64,000 bases of DNA, from contig NZ_QGGZ01000012.1 of NCBI RefSeq assembly GCF_003148825.1, positions 218,697 through 282,696 of the forward strand, written 5' to 3'. This DNA is from Streptomyces sp. CG 926 (GTDB lineage: Bacteria; Actinomycetota; Actinomycetes; Streptomycetales; Streptomycetaceae). Position 1 is the stretch's first letter; each line of letters opens with the position of its first letter. Below the pieces are notes generated by a model. That model was not told the origin of the DNA. It saw only the letters and a list, made by a program, of their open reading frames with translations, and made no database searches. Below are positions 54,656-64,000 of this stretch, one piece after another. Position numbers and translations under genes: made by a program.

Positions 54656-56621
54656 CGGCTCGGTCCTCCTGTTGTGCCTGGTCGGCCGGACGGGCCACGA
54701 CCCTGGCCCCGTTCCCCGGCAGGGCCGTCGGGTCGGCGGGCACCGGCATCGCGCCCGCGACGGGCGAGCGCGGCGGTATCGACGAACGGTCACCGGCGTC
54801 GGCGGGCGTCCGGTCCGAGGCGATGCCCGCGGCCCGTGCCTGCGCCTCGGCGGCGGCCCTGGCCCGGTTGGCCCGCGAGTCCTCGGGCTCCAGCGGGATG
54901 GGCGAACCCCGCAACGGCTCGTCGGCCGTACGCGGCAGGGTCAGCCGGAACTGCGAGCCGCCACCCGGCTCGCCCCAGGCCTGCAGCCAGCCCCCGTGCA
55001 GCCGGGCGTCCTCGACGGCGATGGACAGGCCGAGGCCCGTCCCGCCGGTCGTACGCGCCCGCGCCGGGTCGGCCCGCCAGAACCGGTTGAACACGCGGGT
55101 GGCCTCGCCGGGCTTCAACCCGACCCCGTAGTCCCGCACGGCGACCGCGACGGCCCCGCCCGCGGACGCCAGCCGGACCACCACATCGCGTCCCTCGCCG
55201 TGCTCCACGGCGTTGACGACCAGATTGCGCAGCACCCGCTCCACCCGCCGGGCGTCCGCCTCGGCGATGACCGGCTGGGTGTCGCCGAGGACCCGGATCC
55301 GGGTGCCCTTGTGCTCCGCGAGGGGCTCGGCGCCGTCGATGACCCGGCGCACGACGTCCCGCAGGTCGATGGGCTCGGCCTCCAGGGCCGCGGCACCCGC
55401 GTCGAAGCGGCTGATCTCCAGCAGGTCGGCCAGGAGCGACTCGAACCGGTCGAGCTGCCCGGCGAGCAGCTCGGCGGAGCGCGCGGTGATCGGGTCGAAG
55501 TCGACCCGGGCGTCGTGGATGACGTCGGCGGCCATCCGCACCGTCGTCAGCGGGGTGCGCAGCTCGTGCGAGACGTCCGAGACGAAACGGCGCTGCATCC
55601 GGGACAGCTCCTCCAGCTGCTGGATCTTGTTCTGGAGGTTCTGCGCCATCTTGTTGAAGGCCTCGCCCAGACGCGCGATGTCGTCCTCACCGGTGACCTT
55701 CATCCGCTCCTGGAGCCGCCCGGCCGAGAGCCGCTCGGCGATCCCGGCGGCCATCCGGACCGGGGTCACCACCTGGCGTACGACGAGCCAGGCGATACCG
55801 CACAGCAGGACGACGACGAACAGACCCGCGGTCACGATGGTGACCTTGATCAGATTGAGGGACTCCTCCTCCTGCGTGAGCGGGAAGAGGTAGTACAGGT
55901 CGTATGGGTCGCCGTTGATGTCCGAGAGCCGCTTGCCGATGACCAGCGCCGGCTCGGGCTCCTTCGCCCCGTCCCCGCTGGTGTAGCGGATCTCGGAGAA
56001 GGTCTTGAAGGCGCCGGTGGCGTGGTTGACGGCCCGCCGCAGCCCCAGCGGGACGCTGGCGGTCGGGTCCACGTTGCCGGAGGCCCGGGCGCCCTTGACG
56101 CCCTGCGTCCCGGGCAGCGCCTCATCGCCCGTGCCCGCGCCCAGCGCGACGACCTCGAAAGCGCTCTGGCCACCACTGGCCAACTGCTTGACCAGGGAGT
56201 TCATCCACGTACTGGCGTCCCGGCCGACCTTGTTGTCGGTGGCGTCGGGCCCGTCCACCGTGGCCGGGGCGTTGGCCTTCTCCTGCGCCACCGCGAACCC
56301 GCCCGCGGCCTGGCTCTGCGCCGCCTCCTCCTTGGCTTCGAGGAGGCCCCTGCTGACCTGCGCGATGACGACGAAACCCAGCGCGAGGACCACGGCGAGC
56401 GAGATCAGCAGGGTGGCGGCGACCACCCGGAGCTGGATGTTGCGCCGCCACAGCCGGAGAGCCGGAAGCAGCGGGCGGCGCGCCAGGCGCAGGAACAGCC
56501 GCAGGACCCGGCTGCTCGACGCACGGTCCCGGAACAGCCGGCCGAAGCGCAGCTTCCACGGGCGGAAGCCGCCCGTGGCCCTGCCGGACATGCCGGACGT
56601 ACCGGACGCGCCGGACTGCAC
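54645..56621 (-). CDS. mtrB: Two-component sensor histidine kinase MtrB
   Basis: About 658 residues. Two membrane segments (VVAATLLISLAVVLALGFVV and VTIVTAGLFVVVLLCGIAWL) flank an extracytoplasmic sensor. HAMP follows (RQVVTPVRMAAGIAERLSAG). The phospho-acceptor His lies in RRFVSDVSHELRTPLTTVRM; N box VLRNLVVNAVEHG, then DYGVGL and GGTGLGLSIAVEDA form the ATPase. A 100-residue Pro/Ala tail ends the protein. The start is uncertain: GTG 56621 falls two bases beyond the mtrA stop and is preferred, while GTG 56651 would overlap mtrA by 29 bases. MtrB phosphorylates MtrA in control of division and development. Confidence 0.94.
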   Translation of the reverse strand: MQSGASGTSGMSGRATGGFRPWKLRFGRLFRDRASSSRVLRLFLRLARRPLLPALRLWRRNIQLRVVAATLLISLAVVLALGFVVIAQVSRGLLEAKEEAAQSQAAGGFAVAQEKANAPATVDGPDATDNKVGRDASTWMNSLVKQLASGGQSAFEVVALGAGTGDEALPGTQGVKGARASGNVDPTASVPLGLRRAVNHATGAFKTFSEIRYTSGDGAKEPEPALVIGKRLSDINGDPYDLYYLFPLTQEEESLNLIKVTIVTAGLFVVVLLCGIAWLVVRQVVTPVRMAAGIAERLSAGRLQERMKVTGEDDIARLGEAFNKMAQNLQNKIQQLEELSRMQRRFVSDVSHELRTPLTTVRMAADVIHDARVDFDPITARSAELLAGQLDRFESLLADLLEISRFDAGAAALEAEPIDLRDVVRRVIDGAEPLAEHKGTRIRVLGDTQPVIAEADARRVERVLRNLVVNAVEHGEGRDVVVRLASAGGAVAVAVRDYGVGLKPGEATRVFNRFWRADPARARTTGGTGLGLSIAVEDARLHGGWLQAWGEPGGGSQFRLTLPRTADEPLRGSPIPLEPEDSRANRARAAAEAQARAAGIASDRTPADAGDRSSIPPRSPVAGAMPVPADPTALPGNGARVVARPADQAQQEDRADGR

Positions 56622-56622
56622 G

Positions 56623-57312
56623 TCAGCTGGGTCCGGCCTTGTAGCCGACACCGCGCACCGTCACGACGATCTCGGGGCGCTCCGGATCCTTCTCGACCTT
56701 GGAGCGCAGGCGCTGCACATGCACGTTGACCAGGCGGGTGTCCGCCGCGTGCCGGTAGCCCCAGACCTGCTCCAGCAGCACCTCACGGGTGAAGACCTGC
56801 CAGGGCTTGCGCGCGAGGGCGACCAGCAGGTCGAACTCGAGCGGGGTCAGCGCGATGGACGCGCCCTCCCGCTTGACCGAGTGCCCGGCCACGTCGATGA
56901 CCAGGTCACCGATGGCCAGCTGCTCGGGCGCGGGCTCCTCCGACCGGCGCAGACGCGCCCGGATCCGGGCCACCAGCTCCTTCGGCTTGAACGGCTTGAC
57001 GATGTAGTCGTCGGCCCCGGACTCCAGGCCCACGACGACGTCCACCGTGTCGCTCTTGGCGGTGAGCATGACGATCGGCACGCCGGACTCGGCCCGGATG
57101 AGCCTGCACACCTCTATGCCGTCCCTTCCGGGCAGCATGAGGTCGAGCAGCACCAGGTCGGGCTTCGCCTCCCGGAAGGCAGCCAGCGCCTTGTCACCGT
57201 CCGCTACGAACGACGGCTCAAAACCTTCTCCACGCAGCACAATGCCGAGCATCTCGGCCAGCGCGGTGTCGTCGTCGACGACAAGGACTCGTCCCTTCAT
57301 GCTTGACATCAT
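56623..57312 (-). CDS. mtrA: Response regulator MtrA
   Basis: 229-residue OmpR/PhoB-type regulator. Receiver residues: VLVVDDDTALAEMLG, phospho-Asp in LVLLDLMLPGRDG, Thr in IVMLTAKSD and Lys in DYIVKPFKPKELV. The winged helix is ALTPLEFDLLVALARKPWQV to HVQRLRSKVEKDP and VVTVRGVGYKAGPS. MtrA is a highly conserved actinobacterial master regulator of cell-cycle, wall and, in Streptomyces, development and antibiotic genes. The start MMSSMKGR at 57312 follows the known protein; no clear ribosome site is present. It is first in its operon. Confidence 0.97.
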   Translation of the reverse strand: MMSSMKGRVLVVDDDTALAEMLGIVLRGEGFEPSFVADGDKALAAFREAKPDLVLLDLMLPGRDGIEVCRLIRAESGVPIVMLTAKSDTVDVVVGLESGADDYIVKPFKPKELVARIRARLRRSEEPAPEQLAIGDLVIDVAGHSVKREGASIALTPLEFDLLVALARKPWQVFTREVLLEQVWGYRHAADTRLVNVHVQRLRSKVEKDPERPEIVVTVRGVGYKAGPS

Positions 57313-57625
57313 CCCATTAGCTAATCGTTACCCGGCGGTGAGCTGTCCCACAGCCAAAAGGGCTGGAAATCGACCCTCGGACCTGCGTGGAGATCAGCCC
57401 CACCAGTCTGCCCCCGATCGGGTCGACTATTGAAGGTACGGGCTGCGGAGACCCCGCAGCACCGCCCGGGATCGACCGACCGGTCAGGATCGCCCCGAAC
57501 CGACCCTCTCCGCCCCGCCGTCGCCCCCGATCCGCCGCCCACCCCCTACTCCGTTCGGGCCCCCTACGTGGCACGATGGCAGCGACCAGCGCCCCGCCGC
57601 GGCAGGCGCACATGAAGGAGTGACG
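57313..57625. other. Divergent spacer upstream of mtrA and the multi-TM gene
   Basis: 313 bp with no credible gene. Directly before mtrA is an AT-rich stretch (57313-57332) with TTAGCTAATCGTTACC, which could contain the mtrA -10 region and a GTTACC element. The plus-strand ribosome site AAGGAG for the next gene lies at 57615-57620. Confidence 0.45.
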
Positions 57626-58894
57626 ATGAACGACTCTCCGGGCTGGGCTACGCCCGGATCCTCTCCGTCCGACGGCGAGCGGCCGGGCACCGACGGCGGC
57701 GCGCAACAGCCCGCAGCGCCCGCAGCGCCCGCACAGCCCGAACAGCCCGCGCAGCCCGCCGGCGACCCGAAGTGGTCCGCCGAGCAGCCGCCACCCGGTC
57801 AGTGGTCGAGCCCGGGCACCACGCCCGAGGCCCCGCAGGCACAGCCGCAGCCCACCGCGGGCTGGGGACAGCAGCCAGGCACCCCGCAGGCGGGCCCCGG
57901 CGGCCCCCAGTACGGCTACCCGGGCGGCCCCGGCCAGTGGGCCCAGGCCCAGGCCGCCAAGCCCGGTGTGATCCCGCTGCGGCCCCTGGGGCTCGGCGAG
58001 ATCCTCGACGGCGCGGTCGCCACCATGCGCACCCACTGGCGCTCGGTCCTGCCGATCACCCTCGTCGTGGCCACCGTCGTCCAGGTCATCAGCGTGATCG
58101 TGCAGAAGTTCATGCTGGACGACCTCACCCTCACCGCGAACCCGGACGCCGGCCCCGAGGAGGTCTTCGACTCCCTCGGCAGCACCCTCGGCGCGTCCGC
58201 GGTGATCCAGTTCATCCAGTTCCTCGGGACGATCGTGGTCACCGCGATGCTCACGATGGTCTTCAGCCGCGCCGTACTCGGCCAACAGTCCTCGGTCTCC
58301 GGCGCCTGGCGCGAGGCCCGCCCCCAGCTGCTGCGCCTGATCGGACTCACCCTGCTGCTGGCCGTCGGCGCCGTCCTGCTCGGCGCCGTACTGATCCTGC
58401 CGGGCGCCCTCACCGACACCATCGGCCTCGCCGTCCTCGGCTTCGTCGTCTGGCTGCCGCTCCTGGTCTGGCTGGGCATCAAGTTCAGCCTGGCCTCGCC
58501 CGCCCTGATGCTGGAGAAGAGCAGCGTCTTCAAGGCCTTCGCCCGCTCCTCGAAGCTCGTCAAGAACACCTGGTGGCGGATCTTCGGCATCTCGATCCTC
58601 ACCATGGTGATCGCCTTCTTCATCTCGGCGATGATCGTGGCCCCGTTCCAGATCATCAGCCTGCTCGCCTTCAGCGGTGGCATCGACGCCCTCGAGGACG
58701 GCAGCGGCATGAGCAACTGGGGCGTACTGATCGGCCCCGCGATCGGCCTGATCATCGCGCAGACCATCGTCATGCCCTTCCAGTCCGGCGTCACCGTCCT
58801 GCTCTACGTCGACCAGCGCATCCGCCGCGAGGGACTCGACCTGGAGCTCGCCCGGGCCGCCGGCCTCGAGAACTACGGCACGACCGGAGGCTGA
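57626..58894 (+). CDS. Multi-pass membrane protein with Pro/Gln-rich N-terminus
   Basis: 422-residue membrane protein of the glycerophosphodiester-phosphodiesterase-membrane-domain-like group. Residues 1-115 are disordered, rich in Pro, Gln, Ala and Gly. The membrane half begins RPLGLGEILDGAVATMRTHW, the hallmark of this family, and has about six segments, including VLPITLVVATVVQVISVIV and VWLPLLVWLGIKFSLASPA, with APALMLEKSS-type text conserved. Role unknown. ATG 57626 has AAGGAG five bases upstream. It starts the five-gene run ending with DUF58; the next gene begins seven bases after its stop. Confidence 0.82.
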   Translation: MNDSPGWATPGSSPSDGERPGTDGGAQQPAAPAAPAQPEQPAQPAGDPKWSAEQPPPGQWSSPGTTPEAPQAQPQPTAGWGQQPGTPQAGPGGPQYGYPGGPGQWAQAQAAKPGVIPLRPLGLGEILDGAVATMRTHWRSVLPITLVVATVVQVISVIVQKFMLDDLTLTANPDAGPEEVFDSLGSTLGASAVIQFIQFLGTIVVTAMLTMVFSRAVLGQQSSVSGAWREARPQLLRLIGLTLLLAVGAVLLGAVLILPGALTDTIGLAVLGFVVWLPLLVWLGIKFSLASPALMLEKSSVFKAFARSSKLVKNTWWRIFGISILTMVIAFFISAMIVAPFQIISLLAFSGGIDALEDGSGMSNWGVLIGPAIGLIIAQTIVMPFQSGVTVLLYVDQRIRREGLDLELARAAGLENYGTTGG

Positions 58895-58901
58895 CGCACA
58901 G

Positions 58902-59582
58902 ATGATGAGCACGGGGGGCCTCATCACCCGCGCCACGGCGCTCCTGCCGAACGCCGAGACACCACCGGTGACGACACCGCGCGAACCCGCCAGGGAAGCG
59001 GCCGAGCGCGAACTGTCCAAGCCGATGTACCACCAGAACGACCCGAGCCTGTTCGACCGCGCCCTGCGCAAGTTCTTCGACTGGCTCGACGACGTGCTCG
59101 GCGCCGCCTCCGGGGCCACCCCCGGAGGCGGCTTCGGCCTCTTCGTGATCCTCGTCCTCGTCGTCCTCGCCGTCGGCGCCCTCTGGTGGCGCCTGGGCAC
59201 CCCCGGCCGGATCACCACCGGCGCGGGCGTCCTGTTCACCGACGGCACCCGCAGCGCCGCCGACCACCGCACCGCCGCCGACGCCCACGCCGCCGCCGGC
59301 CGCTGGACCGAGGCCGTCCAGGAACGCATGCGCGCCCTCGTCCGCTCCCTGGAGGAGCGCACCCTCCTCGACCCGCGCCCCGGCCGCACCGCCGACGAGG
59401 CCGCCGCCGAAGCCGCCCGCTCCCTCCCCGACCACGCCGCCGAACTCCGCGCCGCCGCCCGTACCTTCGACGACGTCACCTACGGCGGACGCACCGCCGA
59501 CGCCGACACGTACGCCCGCCTGCGCGCCCTCGACCTCACCCTGGACCGCGCGAAGCCGCTGCTGACGGGACCCACCGCATGA
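58902..59582 (+). CDS. DUF4129 domain protein
   Basis: 226-residue single-pass membrane protein. The segment FGLFVILVLVVLAVGALWWR (residues 92-111) is followed by the cytosolic DUF4129 domain: DAHAAAGRWTEAVQERMRAL, LEERTLLDPRPGRTADEAAA and a final TFDDVTYGGRTADADTYARL. DUF4129 proteins occur with MoxR and DUF58 genes, sometimes fused to transglutaminases. ATG 58902 has GGAGG eleven bases upstream. The stop overlaps the next gene by four bases (ATGA). Confidence 0.87.
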   Translation: MMSTGGLITRATALLPNAETPPVTTPREPAREAAERELSKPMYHQNDPSLFDRALRKFFDWLDDVLGAASGATPGGGFGLFVILVLVVLAVGALWWRLGTPGRITTGAGVLFTDGTRSAADHRTAADAHAAAGRWTEAVQERMRALVRSLEERTLLDPRPGRTADEAAAEAARSLPDHAAELRAAARTFDDVTYGGRTADADTYARLRALDLTLDRAKPLLTGPTA

Positions 59583-60852
59583 CCGGCCCGACCGACCCGG
59601 CCGCACCGACGGCGCTCTCGGCCCCGCCCACCCCGGCGGCACAGGAGCCCGAGGGCACCGCCCCCCTCCCCGCACCCGGCGACGCCGACGCCGAGTCGCG
59701 CACCCGCCGAATCCGCGGGATCCGCCGCGCCCTCACCGCCGTTGCCGTCCTCGCCGCCGGCGTCATCGCCACGGCCGCCCTCAACTCCGGCTCCCGCCAC
59801 GGCTACCTCGACCCCCGCACCACCGACCCCTTCGGCAGCCACGCCGTCGCCGAGCTCCTGAAGGAACGCGGCGTCACCACCCGCGTCGTCACCACCGCCC
59901 GCGAGGCGGCCGACGCCGCCGGCCCCCGCACCACCCTCCTGGTCACCGACCCCGACCGGCTCGGCGCCACCCAACGCGGCGTCATCCGCTCGGCCATCGA
60001 CCTCTCCGGCGGCCGCACCGTCCTGCTCGCCCCGAGCAGCCACAGCCTCACCGACCTCTCCCCCGGCGCGCACACCGCGGGCGACGCCGACACGGAACAC
60101 CCCGACCCCGGCTGCACCTTGCCCGCCGCCACCTCGGCCGGCCGTGCCGACACCGGCGGTGGTCTGCGCTACCGCACCACCCTCCCCGGGGCCACCGCCT
60201 GCTACCCCAGCAGCGGCGACCCCACCCTCCTCGTCCTCCCCACCGGCCCCACCGGCGGCGACACCGTCCTCCTCGGCTCCGAGACGATCCTGCTCAACGA
60301 GTCCCTCGCCGACGAGGGCAACGCCTCCCTCGCCCTCCAACTCCTCGGCTCCCGCCCGAACCTGGTCTGGTACCTGCCGTCCCTCGCGGACTCCGACCCC
60401 GACACCGCACCCTCCGACGAGGACAAGAGCCTCCTCGACCTCGTCCCGGCCGGCTGGTCCTGGGCCCTGCTCCAACTCTTCGTCGCCGCCGCCCTCGCCG
60501 CCCTCTGGCGCGCCCGACGCCTGGGCCCCCTCGTCACCGAGAAGCTCCCCGTCGCCATCCGCGCCTCCGAGGCCACCGAGGGCCGCGCCCGCCTCTACCG
60601 CAAGGCAGACGCCCGCGACCGCGCCGCCACCGTGCTGCGCGCCGCCACCCGCGAACGCCTCGCCGCACTGGTCGGCGTACCGCACACCCAGGCCCACGAC
60701 CCCGCGGCACTGGCCCCGGCCGTCTCCGCCCGCCTGACCGGCGAGCCCCGGGACGTGACCGCCCTCCTCTTCGGCACCACCCCCTCCGACGACGCGGCAC
60801 TCGTCGCGCTCGCCGACCACCTCGACGCCCTCGAAAGAGAGGTCCGTACGTC

Positions 60853-60856
<4 letters not shown>
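59579..60856 (+). CDS. DUF4350 domain protein
   Basis: 425-residue protein with two membrane segments. The first is ALTAVAVLAAGVIATAALNS; the second, SWALLQLFVAAALAALWRAR, lies near residue 300. Between them is an extracytoplasmic DUF4350 region (SHAVAELLKERGVTTRVV, TLLVTDPDRLGATQRGVIRS), which resembles class I glutamine-amidotransferase-like or GldG-type domains. A cytosolic C-terminus follows. It probably assists the adjacent MoxR/DUF58 pair. ATGA overlaps link it to both neighbours, so translation is coupled across the run. Confidence 0.87.
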
Positions 60857-61838
<982 letters not shown>

Positions 61839-61839
<1 letters not shown>

Positions 61840-63149
61840 TGGCCCTCACCGGACGCGCCGCCCTGCTGGCGGCCCTCGGCAGCATCCCGGTCGGGCTCCT
61901 CGAACCGAGCTGGACCGGCATGCTCGCGGTCAACGGCCCGATCGCCCTGGCCTGCGCGCTCGACGGCGCCCTCGCGGCGCCCGTACGCGGCCTCGTGCTG
62001 GCCCGCTCCGGCGACACCTCGGTCCGCCTCGGCGAACCGGCGGACGTCCACCTCACCGTCACCAACCCCAGCGGCCGCAAGCTCCGGGCCCGCGTCCGCG
62101 ACGCCTGGCCCCCGAGCAGCTGGCTCCCGGGCACGGAAGCCGCCGCGTCCCGGCACGAGGTGGTCGTCCCCGCGGGTGAACGCCGCCGGCTGACCACCCG
62201 GCTGCTGCCCACCCGTCGCGGCGACCGGCAGGCTGACCGCGTCACGATCCGCTCCTACGGCCCCCTCGGCCTGTGGGCCCGCCAGCGCTCCCAGGTCTCG
62301 CCCTGGACCGTCCGGGTCCTGCCGCCCTTCACCAGCCGCAAGCACCTCCCGTCCCGGCTGGCCCGCCTGCGCGAACTCGACGGCCGCACCAGCGTGCTGA
62401 CCCGCGGCGAGGGCACCGAGTTCGACAGCCTGCGCGACTACGTCCCCGGCGACGACACCCGCTCCATCGACTGGCGCGCCACGGCCCGCCAGAACAAGGT
62501 GGCCGTCCGCACCTGGCGCCCCGAACGCGACCGGCACATCCTCATCTGCCTCGACACCGGCCGCACCTCGGCGGGCCGCGTCGGGGACGCCCCCCGCCTG
62601 GACTCCGCGATGGACGCGGCCCTGCTCCTGGCCGCCCTGGCCACCCGCGCAGGGGACCGCGTGGACCTGCTGGCCCACGACCGCCGCCCGCGCGCCCAGG
62701 TCCAAGGCCGCTCGGCGGCGGACACCCTCCCGTCGTTCGTCAACGCGATGGCCACCCTGGAACCGGAACTGGTCGAGACGGACGCCAGGACCCTGGTCTC
62801 CACCATCCTCCGCAGCGCCCCGCGCCGCTCCCTGGTGGTCCTTCTGACGAGCCTGGACGCGGCCCCGATCGAAGAGGGCCTGCTCCCGGTGCTCCCCCGT
62901 CTCACGCAGCGCCACACGGTCGTGCTGGCCTCGGTCGCCGACCCACACGTCGCGGCCATGACAAGTTCTCGAGGCACGGTGGAGGCCGTCTACGAGGCCG
63001 CCGCCGGCACCCAGACCCAGGCTCAACGCCGCCGCACGTCGGACCAGCTCACCCGCCACGGCGTCCACGTGGTCGACGCCACCCCGGACACCCTGGCCCC
63101 GGCCCTGGCGGACGCCTACCTCGCCCTGAAGGCGGCGGGCCGCCTCTGA
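61839..63149 (+). CDS. DUF58 domain protein
   Basis: 436-residue protein with a hydrophobic N-terminus (ALLAALGSIPVGLLEPSWTG). The DUF58 motif is GTEFDSLRDYVPGDDTRSID followed by WRATARQNKVAVRTW. The rest resembles a degenerate von Willebrand A fold (ILICLDTGRTSAGRVGDAPR), lacking a perfect metal-binding DxSxS. It is the standard partner of MoxR. ATG 61839 overlaps the moxR stop. It closes the five-gene run and is convergent with the small minus-strand gene pair. Confidence 0.92.
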
Positions 63150-63153
63150 CCGG

Positions 63154-63444
63154 TCAGAGATTGACCCGCTTGAGATAGACCCGGCAGCGGTGCCTGATGG
63201 TCTGGTACCAGACCATCAAGTGCTCGTCCTCATAGGTACGCAGCCGCATGGGTGCCGGATCTTCGTACAGGCTGCCGCTCTTCGGGTCGATGCCCATCGC
63301 GGCGAGGTCCACCAGACCGTCCATGATCCGACAGACGAATGCCTGGTGGCCGTCAGCCATATCACCAAGCACCCACGCGCGGCTCGGGTCGCACTCCCAC
63401 GCCCAGCCTTGCTCGTTCTCGACAGCCTCCCCGCGGTCGGTCAC
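63154..63444 (-). CDS. Small protein, possible toxin partner
   Basis: 96-residue protein I do not recognise with certainty. It contains WAWECDPSRAWVLGDMADGH, QAFVCRIMDGLVDLAAMGID and ends HLMVWYQTIRHRCRVYLKRV. The basic aromatic C-terminus resembles small RelE/ParE-like or nuclease toxins, but no catalytic motif is certain. Its GTG overlaps the stop of the upstream gene (GTGA), the same coupling as in the toxin-antitoxin pair at 14.6 kb. Function is a hypothesis only. Confidence 0.65.
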   Translation of the reverse strand: MTDRGEAVENEQGWAWECDPSRAWVLGDMADGHQAFVCRIMDGLVDLAAMGIDPKSGSLYEDPAPMRLRTYEDEHLMVWYQTIRHRCRVYLKRVNL

Positions 63445-63797
63445 AGACCGATCTCCCGCTGGGCCTCCGCCAGAATGCGGCTGCTGGTCTCCATGGATGC
63501 CTGGAAGGCCTTTTCTCCCGTCGTCGGGTCGCCCGCGACGCGCTCGGCTTCGGCAAGAGCCGCAGACCTCATCGGCCATCGGTGAATGGCGACGTGAGTC
63601 GCCCACTTGATCAGAAAGAACCGTAGCGGGTTGATGGCCCCCGTCTCGGCTGCCCGGTCGAACGCCTCGTGACACTCCTTGTCGAAGACCGCCAGACTCG
63701 GCATGTCCAGCCGCCTCACGGCGTCACGAAGCGCCTCACGAGTCATCGCCGGCTGAGCGATGAGCGGGCCACCGGCTTCTGCGTGCTGTGCTGTCAT
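63441..63797 (-). CDS. DUF6247-like protein
   Basis: 118-residue soluble protein. The pattern GPLIAQPAMTREALRDAVRR, DMPSLAVFDKECHEAFDRA, NPLRFFLIKWATHVAIHRWP is close to actinobacterial DUF6247 proteins as I remember them, which are usually paired with a small downstream gene. ATG 63797 has GGAGGA seven to eight bases upstream. It lies just after the rRNA operon terminator. An antitoxin-like role is inferred from size, order and overlap alone. Confidence 0.65.
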   Translation of the reverse strand: MTAQHAEAGGPLIAQPAMTREALRDAVRRLDMPSLAVFDKECHEAFDRAAETGAINPLRFFLIKWATHVAIHRWPMRSAALAEAERVAGDPTTGEKAFQASMETSSRILAEAQREIGL

Positions 63798-63854
63798 CGT
63801 GTCCTCCACAGAGAACCCTAGGATACTGAACCCCGTTTGGCCCGTGAACGCAGA

Positions 63855-63895
63855 AAAGCCCCGCACCGAACCCTTACGGGTTGGTGCGGGGCTTT
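63855..63895 (-). terminator. Terminator of the minus-strand rRNA operon
   Basis: AAAGCCCCGCACC plus GAACCC (63855-63873) pairs with GGGTTGGTGCGGGGCTTT (63878-63895) with one bulged base. On the minus strand it is followed by TTCTG after GGGGCTTTT, a proper U-rich end, and lies just past the 5S gene. Confidence 0.88.
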
Positions 63896-63907
63896 CCCAC
63901 AATGATT

Positions 63908-64000
63908 GTTCGGCGGCGTCCTACTCTCCCACAGGGTCCCCCCTGCAGTACCATCGGCGCTGAAAGGCTTAGCTTCCGGGTTCGGAATGTAAACCGGGCG
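63908..64000 (-). rRNA. rrf: 5S ribosomal RNA (3' part, cut by window edge)
   Basis: The minus strand reads CATTCCGAACCCGGAAGCTA, AGCCTTTCAGCGCCGATGG, TACTGCAGGGGGGACCCTG, TGGGAGAGTAGGACGCCGCC, the standard Streptomyces 5S sequence. About 93 of some 120 bases are in the window. It is the last gene of an rRNA operon whose remainder lies beyond 64000. Near the edge it reads CCCGGTTTACATTCC where CCCGGTTACATTCC is usual, an extra T. Confidence 0.93.

Noticed and set aside
57313..57625. Extra small genes in the mtrA upstream region
   Set aside because: Short open frames of 60-80 codons in both directions have shadow composition and no ribosome sites.

Overview
This window is chromosomal DNA of a Streptomyces (or a very close relative). 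The evidence is very high GC with strong third-position GC bias, frequent GTG starts, linked pkaA/pkaB-type kinases, an nnaR-narK pair, an mtrA-mtrB-lpqB operon, and ftsE-ftsX next to smpB and tmRNA. From memory the gene order resembles the conserved core of S. coelicolor around SCO2947 to SCO3017; that is inference, not a search result. Nearly all genes are core housekeeping or signalling genes. There is no prophage, integrative element, CRISPR array or biosynthetic cluster.

Layout. 1-5.3 kb: partial DUF3039 gene, YqgE, murA, an HU protein and NAD-malic enzyme. 5.3-9.2 kb: HelD/HelR-like helicase, CGNR regulator, a repeat-rich spacer and a GNAT. 9.2-14.3 kb: nitrate block nnaR-narK, then a LysR regulator divergent from an MFS exporter. 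14.3-15.9 kb: YefM/RelE-type toxin-antitoxin pair, tmRNA (ssrA) and smpB. 15.9-18.9 kb: S41 protease, ftsX, ftsE. 19.1-21.9 kb: small zinc-ribbon membrane protein, prfB, a probable leader peptide and a 2OG-Fe(II) oxygenase. 22-28.5 kb: two Ser/Thr kinases divergent from an FHA/EssC-like ATPase. 28.6-32.4 kb: sugar ABC importer (lipoprotein and two permeases). 32.5-37.3 kb: wall-polymer block made of a GT2/CDP-glycerol transferase fusion, a TetR regulator and a TagGH-like exporter.

37.4-47.7 kb: giant NAD-glutamate dehydrogenase, HAD phosphatase, DUF6912 gene, Rv3235-family gene and secA. 47.9-51.6 kb: GNAT, a foldback MITE-like element, an AlkX/YcaQ-like glycosylase, a NarL-type response regulator and long-form hpf. 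51.9-57.3 kb: comF, lpqB, mtrB, mtrA. 57.6-63.1 kb: a tightly overlapping five-gene run (multi-TM protein, DUF4129, DUF4350, MoxR, DUF58). 63.1-64 kb: a small two-gene unit of possible toxin-antitoxin character, then the terminator and 3' part of a 5S rRNA gene from a minus-strand rRNA operon.

How the parts connect: several blocks serve envelope growth and division (murA, ftsEX, the kinases, the wall-polymer block, secA, mtrAB-lpqB, MoxR-DUF58). Ribosome rescue and hibernation genes recur (ssrA, smpB, prfB, hpf). Nitrogen metabolism appears twice (nnaR-narK and NAD-GDH). Most convergent gene pairs are separated by strong hairpins or by copies of one intergenic palindrome family. The most interesting items are the FHA/EssC-like ATPase with a Lys-to-Arg Walker A beside two kinases, a MalF-P2-like insertion in one sugar permease, the MITE-like foldback touching the AlkX start codon, and the leader peptide ahead of the oxygenase.
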